From Celeribacter neptunius (lineage in GTDB: Bacteria; Pseudomonadota; Alphaproteobacteria; Rhodobacterales; Rhodobacteraceae), in NCBI RefSeq assembly GCF_900113955.1, contig NZ_FORH01000001.1, forward strand, positions 860,395 through 924,394: a DNA stretch of 64,000 nt, written 5' to 3'. Below, piece by piece: positions 32,905 to 41,571 of this stretch (position 1 is the stretch's first letter; every line of letters starts with the position of its first letter). The translations under genes were made by a program, and so were the position numbers. The notes under the pieces were generated by a model. The model saw only the letters and a list, made by a program, of their open reading frames with translations. It ran no database searches and was not told the DNA's origin.

Positions 32905-34398
32905 CTACAGTTTGTACTTGATCCACGTGGTTTTCAACGCAGTGTATTTGTCGAGCGAATGCAGCGAGAGATCGCGGCCAAAACCCGACTGTTTCATGCC
33001 ACCAAAAGGTGTCTGGGCCGAGAGTGCATCGACCGTGTTCACGGAGACGGTGCCGACGTTCAGACGCTCCGACACCCGAAGCGCGCGGCTGAGGTTGTCG
33101 GTCCAGACCGAGGCGGCGAGGCCATAGATGCTGTCATTGGCCATGGCGATAACCTCGTCCTCGCTGTCAAATGGGATGACCGCCAGCACCGGGCCGAACA
33201 CCTCGTCGGTGGCGATCGGATCGTCTTGGGCCACATCGCCGAAAATCGTCGGGGTGACGAAACAGCCCGTGCCTTCGAGCGTCACGCGCTCGCCACCCGA
33301 CACCAGTCGCGATGTGTCGGCGGCGGCCTCGATCCGGGCCATGATGGATTGCGTCTGTTTCTCATCGACGATGGCGCCGAGCTTGGTTGCGGGATCGAGC
33401 GGATTGCCGGGCTTGAGCGCTTCGGCGCGGGTCTTCATCAATTCGAGGAACCTGTCCTGAATCGAACGCTCCACATAGAGCCGGCTGTTGGCGGAACAGA
33501 CCTGCCCGCCGTTGAAGAAGATCCCGAAAGCGGCCATGTCGGCGGCGGCCTCGAGGTCTTCGCAATCGGCGAAAATGATGTTCGGGCTTTTGCCGCCGGT
33601 CTCCGGCCAGACCTGTTTCAGATTCGATTGCCCGGAATATTCCATGAATTTCTTGCCGACAAAGGTCGAGCCGGTGAAGGCCAGACAATCGACATCCATA
33701 TGCAGGCCAAGCGCCTTGCCCGCCGTCGCGCCAAAGCCCGGCACAACATTGAACACGCCATCGGGGATGCCGGCCTCTTGTGCCAGTTCCGCCAGACGCA
33801 GCGCCGAGAGCGGCGATTGTTCGGCGGGTTTCAAGACGACGGAATTGCCCGCGGCCAGTGCCGGCGCGGATTTCCACGTCGCCATGTCGAGCGGGAAGTT
33901 CCACGGCACCACCGCGCCGACGACGCCCAGCGGCACACGCCGCACCAGCGCCAGATCACCGGCGGCGGTGGGGGCCACCTCGTCATAGAGCTTGTCGATC
34001 GCCTCGGCATACCATTGGAAGAAATGCGCCGATCCCGGCACATCCACGGTGGCGGCATCCGTGACCGGCTTGCCCATGTCGAGACTGTCCAGAAGCGCCA
34101 GTTCCACAAGGTTTTCGCGAATGAGGTCCGCGAGTTTGAGCATCACCGCCTTACGCGCGCCCGGCTCCATCCGCGACCAGCGCCCGTCCTCAAAGGCCGC
34201 CCGTGCGGCCTTGACGGCGTGGTCGATGTCGGCGGCATCGCATTCGGCGATCTGCGCGATCTCCTCGCCCGTGGCCGGGTTGATCGTGGCAAATGTCTTG
34301 CCGGAGAGCGCATCGACGAATTGCCCGTCAATGAAGGCCTGTGTGCGAAAGCTCAAAGCCGCGGCATGATCTTGCCAGTCGGAAAAGCTCAGTTCCAT
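32905..34398 (-). CDS. Aldehyde dehydrogenase, PuuC/KauB-like
   Basis: 497 aa NAD(P)+-dependent dehydrogenase. Motifs: VPWNFPLDMATWK (cofactor), FTGSTFVGKKFMEYSG, catalytic Glu in WPETGGKSPN, catalytic Cys in FFNGGQVCSANSR, and PFGGMKQSGFGRD. The ETGGKSPN and GSARFLQWY-like segments match gamma-glutamyl-gamma-aminobutyraldehyde and 4-aminobutyraldehyde dehydrogenases. Placed in a unit with a PotFGHI-type importer and Rid protein, it probably oxidises the aminoaldehyde made by the SpuC-like transaminase to GABA. SD AAGAGG before ATG. Confidence 0.87.
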   Translation of the reverse strand: MELSFSDWQDHAAALSFRTQAFIDGQFVDALSGKTFATINPATGEEIAQIAECDAADIDHAVKAARAAFEDGRWSRMEPGARKAVMLKLADLIRENLVELALLDSLDMGKPVTDAATVDVPGSAHFFQWYAEAIDKLYDEVAPTAAGDLALVRRVPLGVVGAVVPWNFPLDMATWKSAPALAAGNSVVLKPAEQSPLSALRLAELAQEAGIPDGVFNVVPGFGATAGKALGLHMDVDCLAFTGSTFVGKKFMEYSGQSNLKQVWPETGGKSPNIIFADCEDLEAAADMAAFGIFFNGGQVCSANSRLYVERSIQDRFLELMKTRAEALKPGNPLDPATKLGAIVDEKQTQSIMARIEAAADTSRLVSGGERVTLEGTGCFVTPTIFGDVAQDDPIATDEVFGPVLAVIPFDSEDEVIAMANDSIYGLAASVWTDNLSRALRVSERLNVGTVSVNTVDALSAQTPFGGMKQSGFGRDLSLHSLDKYTALKTTWIKYKL

Positions 34399-34469
34399 GG
34401 TGAACCTCTTATGATCTGCGGCCTTGGCCGCGCATGTCGTTTGAAACGCTCATGGCGCTGATTTGGCGC

Positions 34470-35144
34470 TTATTCGTCGCCCGGCACGCCGTAGGAGGGC
34501 GCTTCGCGCGGGTCGAGGGCGCGTTGAATATAGGCGTCGAGTTGGGGCCTGTAGACCTCCCAGGCGGTGGCGATGTTCTCGATCGGGCAGTCCTCGGTCC
34601 AGTCACAGCGTAGTTCGGCCACGGGCCAGGAGACCTTGTCGACGATCAGCATGCCGGCGGAATGCACCGGTCCGGCTTCGCCTCCGGCGGAGAGCCCCGC
34701 GCGCATCGCGGCGATCAGCCGGTCACCAATGTGGCCGGAGCTGGCGAGGTACGCATCGACGATGGCCTGTGGCACCGTGTCATTGGCCAGAAGATTACCG
34801 CCGGAGGCGACGTTCTCGGCCCGGGCCTCGGTCCAGATGCCGAGGGAATTCGGACCGGAGTGAACCGCCGTACCGCCCTGGGTGTCGACCGCGAGCACCT
34901 GTCGGTACGCGATGTATTTCCCCGTCGCCTGGATCTCTGCAATCGCCTCGGCGGCGCTCATGCCCTCTTCCATCAAATCAAGGGTGAGGGGACCAAGCGT
35001 CGGATCGGTGACGTTTTGCGAGGCCACCGCACCGACGCCCGCACGGGCATAGGCACAGCGCGCGGCGACGGCCGGGGAGGAGGAGGAAATCGCGACACCG
35101 AACATGCCGGTCTCGGGACAGCGGGCGACGAGGGAAAAGGTCAT
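34470..35144 (-). CDS. DUF1028 family protein
   Basis: 224 aa, full length for DUF1028, an Ntn-hydrolase-like fold family of unknown reaction. The N-terminus MTFSLVARCPETGMFGVAISSSSPAVAARCAYARAG-type strand (residues 1-36) and GAVASQNVTDPTLG are the family signature. No signal peptide, so cytoplasmic. It starts 4 bp after the Rid-family stop, and the pair probably acts together in the amine catabolic unit, perhaps on an imine or amide by-product. Function not known. Confidence 0.82.
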   Translation of the reverse strand: MTFSLVARCPETGMFGVAISSSSPAVAARCAYARAGVGAVASQNVTDPTLGPLTLDLMEEGMSAAEAIAEIQATGKYIAYRQVLAVDTQGGTAVHSGPNSLGIWTEARAENVASGGNLLANDTVPQAIVDAYLASSGHIGDRLIAAMRAGLSAGGEAGPVHSAGMLIVDKVSWPVAELRCDWTEDCPIENIATAWEVYRPQLDAYIQRALDPREAPSYGVPGDE

Positions 35145-35148
35145 CGGA

Positions 35149-35586
35149 TCAGGCCTTTTTCTGGATGTAATCGTCGGGGATCACTGCCGTGCCGTCGATC
35201 TCGACCAGCCAGTCGGGGCGCGCCAGTGCGTTGACCACCAGCCCGGTGGAGACCGGGTGCACGCCTTTGATATATTCGCCCATGGTGCGATAGACCGCCT
35301 CGCGGTGACGCACGTCGGTGATGTAGACGACCACCTTGACGAGATGCTCCATCGCGCCGCCGGCCTCTTCGATCAGCTGCCGGATATTCTGCATCACCTT
35401 GTGGGTCTGTTCGACCGGATCGTGGCTTTCGATATTCTTGGCATCGTCGAGGTTCTGCGGGCACTGACCGCGCAGCCAGACCGTTTTCCCGCCCTGGGTC
35501 ACGACGGCCTGACACAGGTCGTTGTCGAGGTTCTGCTCGGGATAGGTTTCTTTGGTGTTGAATGTGCGGATGCGCGTGTGGGCCAT
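35149..35586 (-). CDS. Rid family (RidA-like) protein lacking the deaminase arginine
   Basis: 145 aa, Rid/YjgF fold (residues ~20-135): QNLDNDLCQAVVTQGGKTVWLRGQ, a MQNIRQLIEEAGG helix, KVVVYITDVRHREAVYRTMGEY. RidA hydrolyses reactive imines or enamines using Arg105; in this protein the aligned segment reads HPVSTGLVV where E. coli has FPARSCVEV, so the Arg position appears to be Ser. That places it with non-canonical Rid subfamilies. First gene after a terminator-like hairpin following the binding protein, and followed by DUF1028. Confidence 0.82.
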   Translation of the reverse strand: MAHTRIRTFNTKETYPEQNLDNDLCQAVVTQGGKTVWLRGQCPQNLDDAKNIESHDPVEQTHKVMQNIRQLIEEAGGAMEHLVKVVVYITDVRHREAVYRTMGEYIKGVHPVSTGLVVNALARPDWLVEIDGTAVIPDDYIQKKA

Positions 35587-35632
35587 CGTGGTCTCCAGTC
35601 AGTGTGCGGGCATACCCTCCCCGCGGGGTCTT

Positions 35633-35671
35633 TGAAAATCCTCCCGCCCCCAGGGGAAACGGGGCGGGAGG
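35633..35671 (-). terminator. Terminator/attenuator after PotF-like gene
   Basis: CCTCCCGCCCC / GGGGCGGGAGG, a perfect 11-bp stem 10 bp after the binding-protein stop, followed on the minus strand by ATTTTC. Genes continue downstream on the same strand, so it probably attenuates. Confidence 0.75.
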
Positions 35672-35680
35672 CAGGCAAGC

Positions 35681-36694
35681 TTACTGTAGCAGGTCTGTCC
35701 AGACCTTGGTCACCAGATCCTGTGCCGCCGGGCTACAGGCCTGGGCAAAAACCACCGGGACAGTCGGGAAAAGTTCCGGCGCGTTTTCCGGTGTGTAGAG
35801 GGCCTTGCTCTCATCGATCGCCACCGGGGCGGAGTGGGCGTAGTAGTTGTACTGCTCCGTGGCGTTCTCGACGGTGGACATGAAGTCGATAAAGGCCTTG
35901 GCATTGTCGACATTCGCGGCCCCTGCCGGAACGACGAAGCTGTCGAGCCAACCGACGAGCCCCTCTTTCGGTGCGGCATATTCGACATTGGCGCCGGAGT
36001 TGCGCAGGCGCAGCGTGTTGCCATCCCACCAGAAATGCGCGGCAACCTCGCCGGAGCCGAGACGGTTCTCGATATTGTCGGAAGTGTACGCCACGACCGA
36101 GGGTTTCTGAGCCACGAGAAGATCGTAGACCTTTTTCATCTCGGCCTTGTCCTCGGAACAGAATTCGACGCCGAGGTAAAGCTGGGCGGCGGAGACCACT
36201 TCGTCCGGGTAGGACAGGAGCGCGATGGAGCCGGCAAGATCGGTCGGTTCGAACAGCACGGACCAGCTGTCGACCGGGCCATCGTATTTGTCACGGTTCA
36301 CCGAGAAGCCGGCGGTGCCATAGGCAAGCGGGATGGAATAGTCGTTCTCCGGGTCCCACCACTGGCCTTTCCAGCGCGCGTCGAGCTGGGCGTAGGCGGC
36401 GAGCTCATAGGCGTCGATGTCTTCAAGCAGACCTTCGTCGGCCATGATCTTCACAAAGTGCTGCGACGGCGTCACCAGGTCATAGCCCGAGGACCCGGCC
36501 TGCAGCTTGGTCAGCGCGTCCTCGTTCGAGGAAAAGCTGTCGACATTGACTTCAATGCCGGTCTCTTCGGTGAATTTGGCGATCAGATCGGGCGAGATGG
36601 AATCCGCCCAGGCGTAGATATTGAGCGTGCCTTCTGCCGCGGCAGGGGCCGCAAACGGCAGGATCAGCGTGGTGGCAAGCAGAAGTTTCTTCAT
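35681..36694 (-). CDS. Putrescine-type ABC substrate-binding protein (PotF/PotD-like)
   Basis: 337 aa; signal peptide KKLLLATTLILPFAAPAAA cleaved before EGTLNIYAW. The NIYAWADSISPDLIAKFTEETG opening and SGYDLVTPSQHFVKIMADEGLL are hallmark SBP_bac_8 polyamine-binding segments. Start 36694 with GGAGAG; the frame to 36799 is read-back. Two Cys in the mature protein (VEFCSED, FAQACSPAA) could form a disulfide. Fourth gene of the importer 39513-35681. Confidence 0.88.
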   Translation of the reverse strand: MKKLLLATTLILPFAAPAAAEGTLNIYAWADSISPDLIAKFTEETGIEVNVDSFSSNEDALTKLQAGSSGYDLVTPSQHFVKIMADEGLLEDIDAYELAAYAQLDARWKGQWWDPENDYSIPLAYGTAGFSVNRDKYDGPVDSWSVLFEPTDLAGSIALLSYPDEVVSAAQLYLGVEFCSEDKAEMKKVYDLLVAQKPSVVAYTSDNIENRLGSGEVAAHFWWDGNTLRLRNSGANVEYAAPKEGLVGWLDSFVVPAGAANVDNAKAFIDFMSTVENATEQYNYYAHSAPVAIDESKALYTPENAPELFPTVPVVFAQACSPAAQDLVTKVWTDLLQ

Positions 36695-36714
36695 TGGGTG
36701 TCTCTCCTTGTTGC

Positions 36715-36752
36715 GCCCTTGATGGTTGATATGTGGAGGATGGCCCAAGGGC
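36715..36752 (-). other. Inverted repeat between permease and binding-protein genes
   Basis: GCCCTTG / CAAGGGC, 7-bp arms with a 24-nt loop, upstream of the PotF-like RBS. A possible mRNA processing or stabilising hairpin that would raise binding-protein expression. Confidence 0.35.
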
Positions 36753-36773
36753 AGGACCGGAACGTATCGGGGA

Positions 36774-37571
36774 TCAGCCTCGCCGCATCGCCCTGACATT
36801 GAGGATCAGAACGAGGGTTGCCAGCAGCAGCGACGCGGCGATCAAAAGCGTCGAGATGGCGTTCAGCTCGGGCGTGGTGCCCTGACGGATCAGGCTGAAG
36901 ATATAGACGGGCAGGGTGGTCGCGCCGCCGGAGTTCAACAGGTTCGAGGTGATGAAATCGTCCATCGACATGACGAAAGCGGTCATCGCGCCGGCAAAGA
37001 CACCGGGCAAGATCATCGGCAGGGTGACCAGCCGGAAGGCGGTAAAGGGCGCGGCGTAGAGATCGCGGGCCGCCTCTTCGAAATCCAGTGACATGCCCTG
37101 AAGCCGCGCCCGGATCGGCAGGAAGGCGAAAGGCGTGCAAAAGGCCGTGTGGGCAAGAACGAGTTTCAACAGCCCGTTGGTCAGGCCGATCTGGGAAAAC
37201 AGGATCAAGACGGCCACGGCCAGGACGATTTCGGGCAACAGAAGCGGCAGGTTGACCACGGTTTCCGAGACCCGGCGGAACCTGAGATCCGTCGCGCGGG
37301 TCAGCACGATGGCCGCGAGAAGCGCGATCAGCGTGGCGCAGAGGGTCGCGATGACAGCGACCATGACGGAGATCTCCAGCGCGCTCATCAAGGCCTCATT
37401 TGCCAGAGCGGCGGCGTACCATTTCGTCGAGAACCCGGTCCAGACCGACACCAGACGGTTGTCGTTGAAGGAATAGACCACCACCACGGCAATCGGCAGA
37501 TAGAGCCAGAGAAAGAACAGGATGCTGAGCGGGCGCAGGCCGGGATAGGCGCGGATATTGGGCTGTTTCAT
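36774..37571 (-). CDS. Polyamine-type ABC transporter permease (PotI/PotC-like)
   Basis: 265 aa, six-helix BPD_transp_1 protein (LSILFFLWLYLPIAVVVVYSF first). Coupling segment FEEAARDLYAAPFTAFRLVTLPMIL. FVMSMDDFITSNLL is characteristic of PotC/PotI. Its ATG overlaps the stop of the preceding permease (37568-37571). Confidence 0.9.
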   Translation of the reverse strand: MKQPNIRAYPGLRPLSILFFLWLYLPIAVVVVYSFNDNRLVSVWTGFSTKWYAAALANEALMSALEISVMVAVIATLCATLIALLAAIVLTRATDLRFRRVSETVVNLPLLLPEIVLAVAVLILFSQIGLTNGLLKLVLAHTAFCTPFAFLPIRARLQGMSLDFEEAARDLYAAPFTAFRLVTLPMILPGVFAGAMTAFVMSMDDFITSNLLNSGGATTLPVYIFSLIRQGTTPELNAISTLLIAASLLLATLVLILNVRAMRRG

Positions 37572-38443
37572 AGCGTCGCCTCCATTTGACGGCCGGCGCG
37601 GCGGGCGTTGAGCAAGAGCGTGAGCACCACGAGGATCAGCAGGACCATGGCGATCGCCGCCCCGAAGGGCCAGTTGCGCGCACCGCCGAATTGGGTCTGG
37701 ATCAGCGTCCCCATCATCAATTGCTTGCCGCCGCCCAAGAGCATGGGTTCGAGCACCGTGCCGAGACAGGGCACGAAGACGAGGATGCTGCCGGCGGTCA
37801 GGCCGGGGGCGGCAAGCGGAAGGATCACGCGTTTGAGCGCGGTCCAGCGCCCGCCATAGAGATCGTGGCTGGCCTCGATCAGCGCCGGGTCGATCTTTTC
37901 GACCGAGGCATAGACCGGCAGGATCATCAGCGGGATATAGCTGTAGACCATGCCGGTGATCATCGCACCCGGCGTGAACAGAAAACCGGAAATATCCGCC
38001 CCGCCGAAGATCCGGTAGATGCGTTCGAGCAAGCCATCATTGCCGAGAATGATCAGCCAGGCATAGACCCGCACAATCATCGAGACCCAGAATGGCAGGG
38101 TCACGAGATAGAGCAGGATGGTTTTCAGCCGGCTCGATTGCTGGGAGATATAATAGGCGACGGGCAGGGCGAGGAGCAGCGAAATCAGCGTCGCACCGCC
38201 TGCAAACAGAAGTGTCCGACCGATGATGAGGACATATTTCGGATCGAACTCCAGCTCGTCGGTCCAGCCGACGGTATAGAGGATCTGACGATAAGAGCTG
38301 AGATCGAAGGCCCAGTTGAAGCCGCCGTAAGCGCCGCGCTCGGCGACGCTGACGCCCGCGACGATCAGGATCGGCACGATCAGCGTCAGAATCATCAGCG
38401 CCCAAGCGGGCACGAGGCCCCAGAAACGAAACGCCTTGCTCAT
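37568..38443 (-). CDS. Polyamine-type ABC transporter permease (PotH/PotB-like)
   Basis: 291 aa, six-helix BPD_transp_1 protein of normal length, unlike the long PotB-type protein at 10727. Coupling segment LIEASHDLYGGRWTALKRVILPLA; SRLKTILLYLVTLPFWVSMIVRVYAW is the PotB/PotH signature region. ATGA overlap with the ATPase stop (38440-38443). Confidence 0.9.
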   Translation of the reverse strand: MSKAFRFWGLVPAWALMILTLIVPILIVAGVSVAERGAYGGFNWAFDLSSYRQILYTVGWTDELEFDPKYVLIIGRTLLFAGGATLISLLLALPVAYYISQQSSRLKTILLYLVTLPFWVSMIVRVYAWLIILGNDGLLERIYRIFGGADISGFLFTPGAMITGMVYSYIPLMILPVYASVEKIDPALIEASHDLYGGRWTALKRVILPLAAPGLTAGSILVFVPCLGTVLEPMLLGGGKQLMMGTLIQTQFGGARNWPFGAAIAMVLLILVVLTLLLNARRAGRQMEATL

Positions 38444-39513
38444 TGTCCCAACACCCTTGCGTCGCTTTCGCGAAAGCCGACCTGCACGGCGGCGCCGATT
38501 TCCAGCGAATCCTGATGCGAATGGGCGTTGCGGCGCGATAGGCGCAGGGTCTGTTCGCCGATTTGCACGGTGTAATGGGTGAACCCGCCCATGTAATTGC
38601 GCGCACGCACCGTGCCGGTGAGGACCACACCCTCGGCCTGATCGCCGACGCCGATCTTTTCCGGCCGGATCGACATGGTGGCCGGGCCGGGACCGGTCAG
38701 GCCCTGATGCGTCGTGGTGATCTCGGCCCCCAGGGCCGTGCGGATCGTTGCCTTGGCGCCGTCGAGCAAGATCACCTCGCCCTCGAGGAAATTCGTATCG
38801 CCGATGAAATCCGCGACAAAGCGGTTGGTCGGGTCCTCGTAGATTTCCTTTGGCGAGCCGATCTGTTGCACGCGGCCCTTGCCCATGACCGCGATCCGGT
38901 CGGACATGTCGAGCGCTTCTTCCTGATCATGGGTCACGAAGACAAAGGTGATGCCGGTGTCGCGCTGCAGCGCGCGCAGCTCGTCGCGCATCGCCTGGCG
39001 CAGTTTCAGATCGAGCGCCGAAAGCGGTTCGTCCAGCAGCAGCACCTCGGGCTCCGCCGCCAGCGCGCGGGCCAGCGCGATCCGCTGCCTCTGACCGCCC
39101 GAAAGCTGATCGGGTTTGCGCTGTGCGAATTGCTCCATATGGACCATTTCGAGCATCTGCCCGACGCGTGCGGTGATCCGCGCCTTGTCCCAGCCGAGGT
39201 TCTTGAGCCCGAAGGCGATGTTCTGGCTCAGCGTCATATGCGGAAACAGCGCATAGTTCTGGAACACCGTGTTCACCCGGCGTTTGTGCGCCGGCATCTG
39301 GGCGATTTCCTGACCGTTGAGCAACAGCGTGCCCGAGCTCGGCGTCTCGAACCCCGCGATCATCCGCAAGAGCGTGGTCTTGCCGCAGCCCGACGGCCCC
39401 AGAAGCGTGAAGAATTCGTTCTGGAAAATTTTGAAATCGACATGGTCGAGCGCCGTGTAATCGCCGAAATTTTTCGACACGTTCACGACTTCGATCGCGG
39501 AGGAACGGCTCAT
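38440..39513 (-). CDS. Polyamine-type ABC transporter ATPase (PotG/PotA-like)
   Basis: 357 aa. Walker A GPSGCGKTT, signature LSGGQRQRIALARAL, Walker B VLLLDEPLSALDLK, switch His in FVTHDQEEAL, and a C-terminal TOBE_2 domain (MSIRPEKIG). First transporter gene, 64 bp downstream of the GMC oxidase gene and probably cotranscribed with it. Order ATPase-permease-permease-SBP as in potGHI with potF moved to the end. Confidence 0.9.
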   Translation of the reverse strand: MSRSSAIEVVNVSKNFGDYTALDHVDFKIFQNEFFTLLGPSGCGKTTLLRMIAGFETPSSGTLLLNGQEIAQMPAHKRRVNTVFQNYALFPHMTLSQNIAFGLKNLGWDKARITARVGQMLEMVHMEQFAQRKPDQLSGGQRQRIALARALAAEPEVLLLDEPLSALDLKLRQAMRDELRALQRDTGITFVFVTHDQEEALDMSDRIAVMGKGRVQQIGSPKEIYEDPTNRFVADFIGDTNFLEGEVILLDGAKATIRTALGAEITTTHQGLTGPGPATMSIRPEKIGVGDQAEGVVLTGTVRARNYMGGFTHYTVQIGEQTLRLSRRNAHSHQDSLEIGAAVQVGFRESDARVLGQ

Positions 39514-39577
39514 GCGTTAAGTCCTTGGGTTCGGCCAGTTCTTTGTGGCTGGCTTGTCGTTGTCTCGGGGCTTCGTT

Positions 39578-41176
39578 TCAGGCGGCCTCGGTGAGGATCA
39601 TGCGGGCGCATTTCTCACCGATCATCATCGTCGGCGCGTTGGTGTTGCCGCCGATCAGCGTCGGCATCACCGAAGCATCCGCCACGCGCAGCCCTGTGAC
39701 CCCGCGCACCTTCAGCGTCGCCGGATCGGTCACCGCCATCTCGTCGGTGCCCATCTTGCAGGTGCCGACCGGGTGGAACACGGTCAGCGCCGCGTCGCGC
39801 AGGTAGTCAAAGATCCTGGCATCGCTGTCGACCTGTTTGCCCGGCAGCATCTCGACGCCGCGGATCGCATCGAAAGTGCTGTCACCCAAAATGCTCCGCG
39901 CCACCTTGATGCCTTCGACCAGCACTTCGGCATCCTGCGGGTCGGAGAAGAATTTCGGATCGATCGCCAGCGCGCCATTCTGACCGAGGCGGATTTCACC
40001 GATGGATTTCGGACGCAGCACACAGGTGTGTACGGCATAGCCATGGCCGTATTCGATCACCCGGCCGCGGTGGCTGCGATAGCCGGGGACGAAATGGAAC
40101 TGAATATCCGGGTTGTCGCCCGCGTATTTCGTGCGGGCAAAGCCGCCCGCCTCGACATAGTTGGTGGTGAACATGCCCTTGCGCTGCGCCAGCCAGCGGA
40201 ACGGGGCGGCGATCATCGAGGGCAGGTTGCGCACCGACAGGCCCAGCGTCTTGGTGGATCTCGAACGCACCGTGATCATGCCGTCGACATGGTCGCGCAG
40301 GTTCTGGCCCACGCCCGGAAGATCATGCGCCACGCGCACGCCCGCCGCCTGCAACATCGCCGCCGGACCGATGCCGGAGCGCAAGAGCAACTCGGGCGAA
40401 TTGATCGCGCCGGCCGACAGGATCACCTCCTTTTCGGCCTTGAGCAGCTTTTGCCCCTCCGGGCCGGAGACCTCGATACCGGTCGCCTTGCCGTTCTCCA
40501 CGACCACCCGCTTGGTGTCGGTGCCGGTCAGGATGGTGAGATTGGCGCGGTCGCGCACCGGATGCAGGAAGGCGCGATACGACGACCAGCGCTTGCCGTC
40601 ATGCTGCGTGACATTGTAGATCCCGAGGCCTTCCTGGGTCTCACCGTTCATATCGGTATTTTCCGCGAGCCCGGCCGCGCGTCCCGCCTTGATGAACATC
40701 TTGCCGACCGGGTTCGGGTCGCGGTGCAGCTCGACATGGAGCTCGCCGCCGGTGCCGTGGTATTTCGGGTCCTGGCCGATGGCGTTGTTCTCGAGATCCT
40801 TGAACACCGGCAGCACATCGTCCCAGGCCCAGCCGTCACAGCCCAGCTCCGCCCATTCGTCATAGTCGGAGGCGGCGCCGCGAATGTAGAGCATCGAGTT
40901 GATCGCCGAGGAACCGCCAAGCGCCTTGCCGCGATTGAGCGGAATGCGGCGGTTGTTCAGCCCCGGCTGCGGCACGCTCATGTAGCTGTAATCGTATTTC
41001 GGATCATTATAGAGCGACAGGATGCCGGCGGGCACCTGCACGCGCGGCGAGCTATCCTTGCCGCCAGCCTCGACAATGCACACCCGGGTCTGCGGGTCTT
41101 TGGACAGCCGGTTTGCCAGGACGCAGCCCGCCGATCCGGCGCCAACGATGATATAGTCGAAGCTGTCTTTGTGCAT
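39578..41176 (-). CDS. GMC family oxidoreductase (choline dehydrogenase-like)
   Basis: 532 aa flavoprotein. ADP-binding motif DYIIVGAGSAGCVLANRL at the N-terminus, GMC signature 1 around GKALGGSSAINSMLYIRGA (residue ~85), signature 2 GAINSPELLLRSGIG (~255), and the active-site C-terminus HPVGTCKMG plus NTNAPTMMIGEKCA. Close to BetA in length and motif, but BetB/BetI genes are absent nearby and it heads a polyamine-importer unit, so an amino-alcohol substrate other than choline is possible. A 12-bp palindrome lies 24 bp before its start. Confidence 0.86.
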   Translation of the reverse strand: MHKDSFDYIIVGAGSAGCVLANRLSKDPQTRVCIVEAGGKDSSPRVQVPAGILSLYNDPKYDYSYMSVPQPGLNNRRIPLNRGKALGGSSAINSMLYIRGAASDYDEWAELGCDGWAWDDVLPVFKDLENNAIGQDPKYHGTGGELHVELHRDPNPVGKMFIKAGRAAGLAENTDMNGETQEGLGIYNVTQHDGKRWSSYRAFLHPVRDRANLTILTGTDTKRVVVENGKATGIEVSGPEGQKLLKAEKEVILSAGAINSPELLLRSGIGPAAMLQAAGVRVAHDLPGVGQNLRDHVDGMITVRSRSTKTLGLSVRNLPSMIAAPFRWLAQRKGMFTTNYVEAGGFARTKYAGDNPDIQFHFVPGYRSHRGRVIEYGHGYAVHTCVLRPKSIGEIRLGQNGALAIDPKFFSDPQDAEVLVEGIKVARSILGDSTFDAIRGVEMLPGKQVDSDARIFDYLRDAALTVFHPVGTCKMGTDEMAVTDPATLKVRGVTGLRVADASVMPTLIGGNTNAPTMMIGEKCARMILTEAA

Positions 41177-41199
41177 TGGAACCTCACTTTGTCCTTTTG

Positions 41200-41211
41200 C
41201 ACCTAGGTGCC
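41200..41211. promoter_or_regulatory. Candidate operator GCACCTAGGTGC
   Basis: Perfect 12-bp palindrome, 24 bp upstream of the GMC oxidase ATG, where a repressor would block RNA polymerase. Regulator unknown; the LysR gene at the end of the unit or a distant repressor are options. Confidence 0.4.
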
Positions 41212-41341
41212 AGCGCGCGGCGTCTGATGCCCATTCATAAGATTTAACGCGCTGATTAGACGGGCTCTAACATCATTAAATTCAATTAGTTGGCAGGCTT
41301 TTCAATTTTTCGGCGGTCGCTCTCGCTTGAGAAATGGGCAG

Positions 41342-41362
41342 TGCGCATAAAATATATGCACA
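41342..41362. promoter_or_regulatory. Inverted repeat TGCGCAT-N7-ATGCACA
   Basis: 7-bp arms with one mismatch around AAAATAT, 166 bp upstream of the GMC oxidase gene. Dyad with an AT-rich centre, as in activator sites. Confidence 0.3.
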
Positions 41363-41512
41363 ATAAATCATACAGCAGGGGCGGAAGCTCGGGGCGGCAG
41401 ATATCGCGATGCCGCGGGATCGCTCTGCGCCGGGCTGCCTTGGATTGCGCAGGCGCGCGCAAGCGGACATGGCACAGGTTGTTTCAGGAATTCCTATGCA
41501 GCCCCCGACAGA

Positions 41513-41547
41513 TAAAAAGCCCCGCCCGGAGACCGGGCAGGGCGGGG
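41513..41547 (-). terminator. Terminator of FAD monooxygenase gene
   Basis: CCCCGCCC / GGGCGGGG stem followed on the minus strand by CTTTTTATC, 25 bp after the stop. Confidence 0.88.
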
Positions 41548-41571
41548 TATTCAGGCTTTGGGGCGGTCAGT

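Larger units (their letters stand above)
41177..41512. promoter_or_regulatory. Promoter region of GMC/importer unit
   Basis: 336 bp without a gene. AT-rich from 41240 to 41380. It holds the palindrome GCACCTAGGTGC (41200-41211) and the inverted repeat TGCGCAT-N7-ATGCACA (41342-41362). The promoter of the long minus-strand unit 41176-31886 should lie here. Confidence 0.5.
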
